Origin: Tribonema minus | Lineage: Eukaryota; Sar; Xanthophyceae; Tribonematales; Tribonemataceae | NCBI GenBank assembly: GCA_017506865.1 | Contig: JAFCMP010000235.1 | Coordinates: 310,001 to 374,000, forward strand | DNA length: 64,000 bases | Direction: 5' to 3' | Shown: in pieces, positions 9,946 to 21,900 of the stretch | Layout of the letters: every line of letters starts with the position of its first letter | Numbering within the stretch: position 1 is the stretch's first letter | Position numbers and translations under genes: made by a program | The notes under the pieces: generated by a model | What the model was told of the DNA's origin: nothing | Seen by the model: the letters and a program-made list of their open reading frames with translations, nothing else | Database searches by the model: none

Positions 9946-12900
9946 CGCAGCAGCAGGCGGCGGCGGCGGCGGCGCTCGCGCGCGCCGCGGCGCCGGCGCT
10001 CGCGCACCGCTTCGTCGTCGCGCCGGGTGATGCCGTCGCAACGGTGACGCTCCCGCGCGACTTCAACGACAGGTAAGAGGGCGAGGAGGGCATGCGGATG
10101 CTCAAAGTCTCTGCATGCGCCAGCTGCTGTGATCTTGCGCCGGAGAGCGGGTCTGGGAGAGTGGCGGCATCGGCAGCCGTGACCCCTGCGCTATCACCCT
10201 TGCGCCGACGCGTGTTTTTGGATGCCACTTTTTAGGGGGGTATGGTTAGGGCTAGGGGTGACGTGCCGCCGTGCCTGTGGCAGCACGTGAGCGTCTTGTC
10301 CGCTGGGCTGCTGCGCGAGGCACCGTTGCTCTTAGCGTCCGCCGCGCTGCAGGAGGTGTCCCCGGGCGTTGTTTGCGTGTGCGCCAACGGCTGCTGCGAA
10401 CCTGCGCTCTTGTGCCGCTCTGTGCGGTTCTTAACGCTGTTGATGGAGTGAGCGAACATCATCGCGCCGTTGCGTTGGTAATGCTGTATGCGCTGCCTGA
10501 TGTCGCGGCATCTGCGAGCTCATGCGCACCAGACGGTGACAGCACGAGCGCTGAGCGCTGCTGCAGTGGCGATCCTCGCGGCCCTGCATCAGTGCGCCGC
10601 ATCGCAGGCGGCGTCACCGCAGTGACGCTCCTCTGGGCCATCACACGCCTCCTTCGCATCACTACTGTTGTGTGGTGAGTGTGGTATTCACGGTGTTCTC
10701 ACGATGCGCTGATCGCTGCTGCAGGAGCGTGCCGATGGCGCGCGTGACCCTGCGCCTGGAGGCGCTGGCAGCGCGCTTCGAGGACTACCAGTACCGGGAC
10801 GCGCTGTGCCTGGCGGCGGCGTTTGCGCAGTACCAGGTGAGCAGGCCTAACACTACCAAGAAGTCCTAACCCTAATTAATACCCTAGAAGTACCACTCGA
10901 GGCGGCCGCACACCTGGCCCTAATCCAACCCTCCGGGCCAGGCGTGTCGCGCAGTTGCTGAACTGAAAATGGATATGCAATGGTTTGCATGAGCAGCAAA
11001 CTTCAATATCTTGGGCAGCCGTCGTGGTTTCTGAGGCCTTCAGAAATACTCTCTGTTCAACTTCAGTGATTCACCCCATGATGCGATTGAAGCGTCACTT
11101 GAGCATTGCTCAGTGCAGCGCTGCCGGGCACTCGCCCTGACTCATTCGACGACCCCGCCAGCGCTTGCACGCTCACCTTTCGAGCGTAGCACCTGCCTAC
11201 CCGTGCACCACATGCCTACATACCCCTACGCAGTCATACATACATACCCATTGTGCACTGCATACTTACATACCCCTTCTGCAGAGGCCCTGGAGCGGCA
11301 CAGCGCGCGGCGTGCGCAAGCGCGCACGAGAGGCCCTCGCGCTGCGGCCACTTACACATACCCCTGCGCACTGTCATGCCGACACACTCCTACACACCCC
11401 TCTGCGCTACGCAGGCGCTGGAGCGGCGCCGCGCGGGGCGACTGCGCGTGTGGCATGTGTGTCGACCCCGCGCAACCACACGCACATACCCGCGAGCACT
11501 GCGTGCTACATGCTCCCCTGCACTACGCAGGCGCTGGCGCGGCCGCGGGTGCACACTTGCGCTCGCATACCCCCCTGCACTGCACAGGTGTGGAGTGTCA
11601 CAGCACGGGGCGGCCGCGCGCGCGCGTGCGTGAGGACCCCGCGCAATCACACATACATCCCTGAGCACTGCATACCTGCCTACCCCCCCTGTGCAGGCGT
11701 TGGAGCGGCACAGCGCGGGGCGGCCGCGCGCGCGCGTGCGCGAGGACCCCGCGGCGTGGTGGCGCTACGCGTGCGGCGCGGCGGCGGCGCGCGTGCGCGA
11801 GCGCCGCGGGCGCTGGCCGCTGCGGCGCACGGGCGAACGTCGGCAGGTGCGCACCCGTGCATGGCTGCAAGCGCAGTCGCGCACAGCAACGAGCACATAT
11901 CCATATCCCATGCTCTCAGCTGCAGTGTGCAGTTTTCAGTGTAGATGAGTGATGGCGGCGCGCATGCGCGAGCGCCGCGGGCGCTGGCCGCTGCGGCGCG
12001 CGGGCAAGCGCCTACAGGTGCGCGCGCTTGGCTGCGGCACGGGAGCGTTTGTTCACGCGCAGAGGGAGGCGCATCGCCCAATCCGTGCTCTCGGTTGCAG
12101 CGCTCGATCAGTACTGTCAAGTAGCAGAAATGGCAGTGCGGGCATCGCGCTGCACTGAACCTTCATTTCACTCCTGGTGGCGCTACGCGGGCGCTGGCCG
12201 CTGCGGCGCACTGGCGAGCGCCGTCAGGTGCGCGCCTGTGCGTGGCAGCGGCGCGAAAGCGCAGTCGCGCGCAGAAACGAGCACATATCCATGTCCCATG
12301 CTCTCAGCTGCGGCGTACAGTAGTCAGTGTCGACGAGCGATGATGGCGGCGCTGTGTAACACTGGCACCAGCCAAGCTGGTGCATAGGGCGGGCGCTGAC
12401 AGGGGGCGCTGCGCGACAGATTACCGCTCGTTCTACTTTTGCTCTCGGGGAATGTTGCTCATGCCGATGCCTGTTCTGAGCGCGCGTGGCAAGCAGTAGT
12501 ACAGCAGCAGATACGCCCGCCCGTGTCCCCTGCCAAGCCCGCGCCATCGCCACGCACGTATCATTTGCCTCCTGGATGCCCGTCGCCCTCCGCTGCTGCA
12601 ACGCCTTTTGACACCCGCCGGTTTTGCAATAACCCCGGAGCGCCAGTTCCTCAACGTAGTGCGCGTGCGCCCTGTTTCGCTGGCGGGCACCGCTAAACTG
12701 GCTTTTGTGGCGCGCTCGCTCGCCAGTCGCATAGGTCCCCAACTCACACTTGAACACCTTTGAACCGAAGCTCATGATTGCTGGCTCTGCTGCTGTGTCG
12801 TCGCAGCTGCGGCGCGAGTACTGCGCGCTGTGGACGCAGCACATGGGCTGGATCAACGCGGCAGCAGACGGCGCCGCCGCCGCCGCCGATGCGCGGCGGG

Positions 12901-15900
12901 GGGGCGCAAAGGGGGGGGAGGGATGGCTGAGCGGTGATGACCGCGCACGGCTCGGCCAACTTGAAGATGAACTTGAATTTGAGGACATCATGACCTTCAG
13001 GGCGTGGGCGGAGCGGGTGAGCGCTGCTGGTGTCAACGGAGATGAAATGCTAGAGTTGAAGTGTTGCAAAGCGGTTGCTAAATGTTCTTACATTTTACAC
13101 TTCATGAGGGCTGCTGGCAAGAACGAAGCAGGGGCTGCACGTGCACATCAGGCTCCAGCATCAGCTATGCGCCTTACAAGCTCTGCCGATGATTTCTCGA
13201 TTAAATGAACAACGTTGAAGTGAGCAGCCGTAAAGACATGGCCGGCAGCGGGTGCGGCGAGTGAGTATTATTCCTGAGGCGCTGAGCGCTGGCTGATACT
13301 GAGAGCGGTCAGCGCAGCCAAAAGACTGTCTGAAGCTCCTGTCACCCTCAGTCCACCGGGCGCCCCAGTTGAAGTTGCCTCGTCAGCAGGATGGCATGCA
13401 CACTGTGCCGCATCAAGCGCGTGCGGCAGACGACGTGCACGCATCTTTCACTCATGGACAGCTCATCACATCACTCACTGCCACGATGCGCTGCTCCTCT
13501 GAGAGCCTCATGTCGACAATCGACACACGGTGACGCGCGGCCCCCTCAAACCTCGTACTGCAGTCGAGCACGTGCATGCCTACCCAGGGACCTTACTCCC
13601 TTTCGTGCGCAGCCGTCCCATGCGCTGGCGAAAGGGCGCTCCATGTTATTGTGCCCTCTTGGAGGGTGCAGCGGACGCCGCCGCAGGCGTCCAGAGCGAC
13701 GGTGCCGCCCTACTGAGCGCTGCTGCTGCAGCCGCTGCTGCGGCCGCCGCCTCCTCGCATTCCCTGCCCGCGTCCCGCGAAGCGCGATGCCACTGTACAC
13801 CTCCTGTCCGCGGCTGATGCGCCTACTAGAGCACTGCGACACATGCCGCCCAGCCTGCCCTTAAATGACACTCACCACCACACATTCGCCCGGCACCCTC
13901 GCTACCGCCGCAGGAGGCGCTGCAGGGCATGCGCACCAGAGCCGCCGTCGCCGCCGCCGCTGCGCCGAGCGACGCTGCCGCCGCCCCGGCGCTGCTGCCG
14001 GCGGCGGCAGCGGCACGCGCGTCGGCGGCTGGGTGTCATGGGCGCTGGGCTACGGCGCCGCCGCGCCCGCGCTCGGCGCGCGCAGCACCGCCGATGAGGA
14101 TTTCGAAAGACTGTGAGTGCGCTGCAATTTGAAGTTGTTGTGGGCTGGTGTGGTGCGCGGACGAGGTACGGCAGCGGAGGCGCCGCGGCAGCGGCAGCTG
14201 CTGCGGCACCCGCTTAGCAGCGGAAGTCCCTGAACGCTCGTACGCACGCCATATTCGCACCTTGCCAACGAGGGACAAGGACACTGCGCAAACATCCGCA
14301 GGGTCAGGGGCACATGTGTCAAGCCCCGCTACCGTCGCTTGCAAGCTGCAGGTGCAAGCTGGATCAACTGACTCTGTGAAGGAGGGGGCAGTGGTGGCAG
14401 CGGCAGCGGCCGCGGTGCCCATCTTGCAGCTCTACTCGCCCATACTTTGTCAGGCATATGCTCTGCCTGCGCATGCACCTGCAGTGTCACAACATATACG
14501 TTGAGAGCCGCTCCGCATGTCAGGTTCCAGCACAGGTGCAAGCCGGCCAACTTTGACCCCGCGAAGGAGGCCGCGGCGGTGGCGGCGGCAGCAGGACAGC
14601 AGCACCTGCGGTACCAGTTTTTCAGCTGCCCCTCCCTCCCCCCACCGCACTACGGAAGGCACCACATTTCTGACCTCCTCAATGAATACAATAACGGCAG
14701 CAGAATCACTACGAAGTATACTGATTAACTGACTTCACGTCGGCCGCAGGTGCAAGCTGGTCGACTTTGACCCCGCGAAGGAGGCCGCAGCGGCGGCGGC
14801 AGCGAAGGCGGCGGCGTCCGCAGACTATCTGGCGGCGCGCGCCGAGCTGCTGCCGTGCAGGGGGACGCTGACGCTGTGCACGACGTCGCGGGGGCTGGGG
14901 GCTGCGGGCCCCCTCACGAGCGCCCCCTTCCTGCGGCTGCAGTTCGATGGGCTCGGTACCACCGTGCAGGGTGCGTGTATCGTGATGTACTTCCCTTGTG
15001 CCGGAGGCCTGTGCCATGGAGACTTCATGCTCAGGTGTCGCAGACGTGCCGTTCCGAGGCACCGGGCGCCAACTACCGCGCTGCGCACGTTGAGCTGCAG
15101 TTCGACGGGCTGGGCGCCACCGTGCAGGGTGTGTGGAGAGCGTGCCCCGTTCTCAGCTTGCGTGCACGCAGTGCCACAGCATTCCCTCCAGGCCGCATCC
15201 ATCAGCCTGTGTCCCGAACGGTGCTCCGACACACTGCACCTAGCATTGAAATCACTTTGACTTCAACAAGCAGCTGACCGCCATCAAAAGGGTGCGTGGA
15301 GAGCGTGCCGCGTTTTCGGCTGTACTTGGGCGGGCTGTGTCGTTTTTCGTGGACGACATGCCCCGTTTTTTCGCTGTTCTTGGTGCATCGCATCGCGTTT
15401 GTGCGTGCAGGAGATGGGTGCCCTGGGTAGGGAAGGGTTAGGGTTAGGCGGCGCTTTTGATCGCTGGGCGCCACCATGCAGGGTGCGCACATTGTTATGC
15501 ACTCTCCTTGTGCCGGAGGCCTGTGCCATGCAGGCTTTGTTTTCGTCCATACTTGAGCGTGCCTGTATCGAGACTTCGTTTGTGTCCGTTTCTCGAGCAT
15601 GCCTTTGTCGGGCGCTGTGAGAGGCGCCGAGTGTCTGACAGAGCGCCTGCCACAGCGCTCAGGAGTCGCAGACGCGCCGTCTGAAGGGCTGGGCACCAGC
15701 TACCGCGCAGTGTGCGCTGCGCTGCGTCTCGCCCTCGGCGTGGCAGTGAGATGACTCAGCTGGGAATGCTGCCGGAGTTCTGCGTGTGAGCAGTGCCTTG
15801 TGCAGGATGTGCCTAGCTTGCCTGTTCAGGTGCAGTTCGCCCAAGTTCTGCTGGCCTCAGCTGGTGCGGGAGGTCATGCGCGCTTCGCCCGCCCCATGCC

Positions 15901-18900
15901 GTGGCTACTGTACAGACCGCTATCCATGCGCGATGCGTCGGTGTCTTAGCAGCAGCGCGCACGTCGTCACAACATGCAGATCCCTCGCTACGCGCCCTGA
16001 ACATGCGCCCATGCACCTTCAGAACCATCTTCAACAACTAATTGAACTTATCAATACGCCAGCGCGCCGGCTCCTGGAGCCGCCTGCATTAGCTTGCCAT
16101 GCTGATTTCCCCTACCCGCCACGCTGTCCTGCCGTGTCGCGTCGCGCAGCGTTCGGCGAGAACATGAGCGCTATCGAGGTCTGCGTGCAGCTCACGGTGA
16201 GTGCTGTCCCCGTACATGCCTATCCTGTTGCGGCAACAGTTGCGCGCCATGCGCCTTATAGGGTTAGGGTCAGGGTAAGGCAGTGTGTGCTTTTGTAGAC
16301 AGCCATCTGCTTTGCCGTCAGCACGAGCTGCACGGTGGCGTATATGTATGGTACGCGTTGGGGTGTGCGGTGGGGGCAGCGGTCTTGCATGGGGTTCCAA
16401 CGCAATGACTCGCCAATGAGTGTCGCCATCCACGACGTGCGTCGGTATTCTGGAGGGTTCACTATTGTCAAGGGGACCGGACGTCCGCAAGCTCTTATTA
16501 TGCGCGCACTTCCTGCGCGGCCACCTCTGTCCATGTACGCAGAGCATGCTGGCATGTGCTCGTGATTGAGCACTGCTGCATTGTTACCAGGCACTGCCTC
16601 GTAATACAAGTACCAAGCAGGATGATGATCATCTGGGCTCCTTGGTCACCAGGGCGCTAGAACACTTGCGAGCTGTTCTCGCACGCTCGCATTGTCCGCA
16701 ATGCCACTCTTATGTCCATGTAGTCAGAGCACGCCGGCGGGTGCTCGTGATCAGGCATTGTGGCATTTTTCGACAGGCCGTGACTTGTGTTGTAGCGGGC
16801 GGGACACTGATCATCGGCGCTTTTTGCGCCCTACGCAATCGCCATTACCAGCAGCAGTGCTACGCATGCACCCCATCGCCGCCATCGACGCAGATCGCTC
16901 GCCTGTGTACATCACCGATGCCTACCTACCCCCCCTGCTGTCTGCAGGACAGCGGCGTACACGAGCTCCGTCCGAACGCTGCCGCCGTGACTGATCCCTC
17001 ACATTCGTGTTCGAAGTCCTATCGCCGTGACTGACGCGTACGAAGTCCGTCCGAGCGCTGCCGCCCCGACTGAAGCCTGCCTACCCTCCGATTTCTCGTG
17101 CAGGACTGCGGCATACACGAGCTCCGTCCGAGCGCTGCCGCCGCCGCCGCGGCAGTGCCGCACCAGCCCGCCGAGAGCGTGGTGCATGGGCGCATACTGT
17201 CGCGCCGCGGCGCCGCGTGGCAGCATGATGCGCCTGCGCTCTTCTCGCTCAGCGTTCAGGTCAGTGAGCCCTTTCTTACAGTGCACACGGCGCGTCACCT
17301 CGTGAGCTTACGAGGTGCAGCCAGCGCTGCAGAGGCAGGCTCCGGCTCCGTTCCGATGTCGGCGTCGGAGACTGTCTGCCCGACGCATTTCACACTGCAT
17401 CTGCTGACTTGTCTGTATCCGGTACTGTAGCGACGTCCATCGGCAGTGGTGTCGTCACGCGGTGACCTTGCCTGCATGCTGTCCCTGCCTCTGCAGATGA
17501 ATCCGCCCGGAGGGGAGTACGATAACGTGCTGCGCCTGGCCATGGAGCAAGTTGAAGTGGTGGTGGACCCTGCTGGTGAGCGCTCATTGATATGTTCTGC
17601 TGTCCATCTGTGTGCGAGCAGTGACCCATGGCTGACTTCATCTTGACGATGATCAAGAGCTTCAAGGGGTGGCATAGTTGTGTGTGGGCTGGTAGAGGGG
17701 CATCAAAGTGCCATCTCAGTATGTACTTCTTGACGTACAGAACTTTCCGTGAGGTGGTAGACCTGCCGGTGAGCGCATGTTGTTGGTCCCCCCTGTCTAA
17801 CAACGCAAACATTGCGGCACAAGCACATGCACCAGCCACGAGAATTGGACAATGTTCAAGAAAAATAGATGAGTGGTCATCTACAAATGCAGATGATTGA
17901 GGGCAGAAACGGTGCCGCATGACTGTTTGTTGGTCTGTACACGGGCAGCGCGGTGGCGTCTGCAGGCTTGTCACACTTCGCGTGCGTGCACAATGGCTGA
18001 ACTCCAGGTCCCACACACGGAGCGCGCCTCGTTGTGTCGTGTTCAGGGTAGCGCCTGTGGTGTCAGTTACGCACCAGCGTCCGCCTTGCTGTGTCATGCC
18101 CAGTCGGACTGTTTTGCAGCAGCAAAGGCGTCGATGGCCCGAGGAACCTGCACTCGCGGCGCGGTACCCATTTGTTGCTGACGCATTTCAACCCCGCGTA
18201 CTGCAGCCCCACAAATCTGTTTGCATGACGACAGTGTGCTACGACAGTCGCGGCAACACCTTTGCCAGAGCGCAAGATGCGATGCACACACTCGCCGCCG
18301 CGGCTACCTTCGTCGTCACGCTCTATCCGCTGACTGCATCGTCGCGCGTGAGAACGCACTACACCGGTCATTGAGATTCGATCATTGCCCTTCACACTGC
18401 GAGTGCCGCGCCGCCGTTCGTGTTTTTGCATGCGCCTCAATAGCATCGTCAAAGCTTGAGTGCAATTCCTTCGCAGCGCAAGTCTTGTGTGCCGTGCGTC
18501 CGTGCCGCCGCGCGCAGCTGACAGCTGCGGCAACGCCTCTGGCAGAACGCGAGACGCGATCCGCACACTTCTGATACCCCTTTCCTCACCATCGCGCTGC
18601 TGACACCGAGAGCATGTCAGCGCGCGCATGCACCTCAGTGGCATCGTCGAAGCTCAAGTGCGATCCTTCACAGCGCAAGTCCTGCGTCTCATTACTGTGC
18701 CGCCTTGCGCAGCTGGCTGGATCGAGAGCGCCATGGCGTTTGCGACGCCGCCGGCGGAGCTCGAGGCGTGGTCGGAGCTCGAGATGGCCGCCGTGAACAA
18801 GCTCAACACGGTCAAGGCGCAGCTGGTGAGCGCGCCTTGAAGTACGCAAAACTGTTGAACTTACCCCGTGCATTGGTGGTGACGTGCCCCGTGAGCTCAA

Positions 18901-21900
18901 CACGGTCAAGGCGCAGCTGGTGAGCGCGCCTTGCAGTACGCAGCACTGTTGAACTTACCCCGTGCATTGATGGTGATGTGCCCCTTGAGCGCAACACGGT
19001 CAAGGCGCAGCTGGTGAGCGTGCCTTGAAGTACGCGGCTTTGTTGAACATGCTCCGTGCGCATCGGTGGTGGCGCGCCATGAGCGCGTGCGCTTCGCTGC
19101 CCTCGAAGAGGAGAGGAGCATCTTGTGCACTTCAAATCCAACTGATGATGCCATACCTAGCAAAAAGGGAATAGGCTTCAGGATGTGTACTTTTGCGGAC
19201 GTTGATTGATACAGTCCGGCAAGCGTAGGCACGTAGCTGGTGCACAGTGCTAGCTGGTAGGCTGGCATGGAAAGCATGCCACCCTGACGCTTGCGTCGGT
19301 GCAGTGCAGCTGCTGGTATGCGCCTTGAAGTACGCAACACTGTTGAACATACCCATGCGCAGTGGTGGTGACAAGCCGGAGAGCGCTTCGGCAGACTGCA
19401 CAATGTAGGTTCATAATGTTGCGCCTGTTCTCAATCGGGCCGTAGCTCATGATCCCCCCCCCCCCCCTCCCCCCCCCCCCCCCCCCCCCCCCGCGACCCC
19501 CGTAACAGGAGGCAAAGTTGCAGGTTGCCATGTCCTCGCGCACGCGCTCCCACCTCGACGTCGACGTCAAGGCCCCAGTGCTGATCCTGCCCATCAAGCT
19601 CGCCCCCCCCCCCGCCGCCGCCCCCGCCGCCGGGGGGCGCCCCCCCCCGCCCCCCCCCGCCGCGCCGCGGGGGGAGCTCGTGGTGGCGGACCTCGGGCGC
19701 GTGCGCTTTGTAACTGCCACGCTCGCGGACGTGGGCGCGCTGAGCGCTGGGGACATGGCGGCACTGGCGAGCGCTGACGCGGCGACGACTGTGGCCAACG
19801 CGGTGGCGCCATCGGGGGGGTCGGCGCCGGCGTCGCCGGGTGAGCGAGCGCGGAGGGGCCCTGCGCGCACGGTCGCACGAGCGGCTGCATGTCATTTGAA
19901 AATGCTTGAGTTAATCAAGTCTAGAATGACTGCTTGTTATGTCAAGGCTCAGGGACAAATTTGCGAGGCAGCAATACAGAAATTGGGGAATGCGCGCGGA
20001 GTGTGCTCTACGCGCGTAGCTTTGGGAGAAGGGGGGTCACATCATAACTGATAAATATTTCATTGTAGTCCTGTAATTTATGAATTACAAGGTCGTCGCC
20101 GGCGTCGCCGGGCGAGCGAGCGCTGAGGGGTCTGCGCACACGGCCGTGTGAGCGGCTGCGTCGTACTTCTATCTATACTTCTATTCAACAAGTCTAGGAT
20201 TTCTGCTTATTTTGTTGAGATGCAAATACAAGCTTACAAGGAAGTGATACAAGAAATTGGGGCATGCGCGCGGCGCGCACGTCCGCTGTACGGCCGCGCG
20301 AGCGGCTGAGTGTGCGCATCGTGTACGCCTGCTGCGCTGCGCGCCTCGTGCCGTGTGTTCTGCTTCCAGTTGCCCAATACCCCTACTTGTAGGCATTCTT
20401 GATCTGACCCCAACCCTAACCACCGCTGTCACCTCCACCTTCCATCTATGAAGCTGACAGTGCGAATGCTCCGGTGTTCTCCGTAACGCACAGGGGGCGC
20501 GGGCAGGGGCGACAGGGGGGGCGCCCCCCCCGGCTCCCCGAGCTCGCTTGCGCGCTTCCGCAGCCTCAGCTCGCTGGACTGGCAGAAGAGCGGCCTGTAC
20601 GACGTCTACTCGCTCAACGTCACGCGCGTCGGCCTCTTCCTGGTACCAACACAGGTGATGTTTGTCATTCATAAGTTGAAGTTTGTACGTGCGTCAACTT
20701 CACATTGCAGAACTGTAGGACGTCTACTCGCTGAACGTTACGCGTGTTGGCCTCTTCCTGGTACCAATGCAGGTGTGTTTTTGATCAAGTGTTGAAGTGT
20801 GTGTGGAAGTTTTCACGACGTCTCAACATCACACATATTGGCCTCTTTCTGGTACCAACGCAGGTGCGTTTTTGATAAGGTGTTGAAGTGTGTGTTGAAG
20901 TTTGTACAACGTGTGTTCGCTCAACGTCACGCGCGTCGGCCTCTTCCTGGTCCCAACGCAGGTGACGTGCTGCTGTTTTCTACTTCTACGATGTTGGAAG
21001 TTGTGTTGAAGTTTGCACCTAGAATGTCCGCCATTTTCGCATGTTGCGTCCTCAGAGGTCGTCCGCTGCGGCAAAGACGTAGGCCGCGCGCAGCCTGCAG
21101 GTGAGTATCTCAACAGGGCATGGGCTGCTGCGACCTTACGTGCACTGCAAGGCGGAGCAGCATGCGCTGTGTGGCAGTGTTGGACGCGCCGGATTGCTGT
21201 CCACGCAGCACTGAGACTTGGGCACGGCATCTCCCTAAAATGACCCCTCCCCTGCTCTGTGATCATCTGACCCTACCCCCTCAACGCAACGAAGGGCAGT
21301 GTGGGTGGGGTTTCTGTGCCAGCCAACCAGCTAGTACTCTGCTGCAGCTGCGTGCCTACACTTGCTGGACGGTACCAGTTGAAAAGTGACGCGCGTGCTG
21401 CTTCCTCCCCCTGGACTCTTCCGAAAAAGTACACATTCCGAGGCCTGTTCGTCAACGAGGATGTACACAGTTTACAGTCTCACCTTCGACATTCGAACCT
21501 AACCAAAAAACTCAATGAGCTGCTGGATGTTGAGGTCCAACATTCATGTAAAATGGCGTACACGATTTGCTGTTCGCACGCACGTACAGGACTGCGCGGC
21601 GGCGTCTCTGGGCTTGGTGGGCGTCAACGACGACCCGCAGTGGCGCCTCCTCTGCCGCGCACTCACCGCACAACCCTGATCGCTACCACAGACAGACTCA
21701 GCTCGCCCACTCCTTCACAGGCTGCTCTGACTGACCATCTCCTTTGTGGCGCTATGCGTGTGTGTGTGAGCACAGGACTGCGCGGCGGCGTCGCTTGGCG
21801 CGGCGGGCGTCGACGACGACCCGCAGTGGCGCCTCTTGGACCGCCTCGACATTGCGCTGGAGCTGCACACGAGCGTCCTCGCGGACGACGCCGCCACCAC

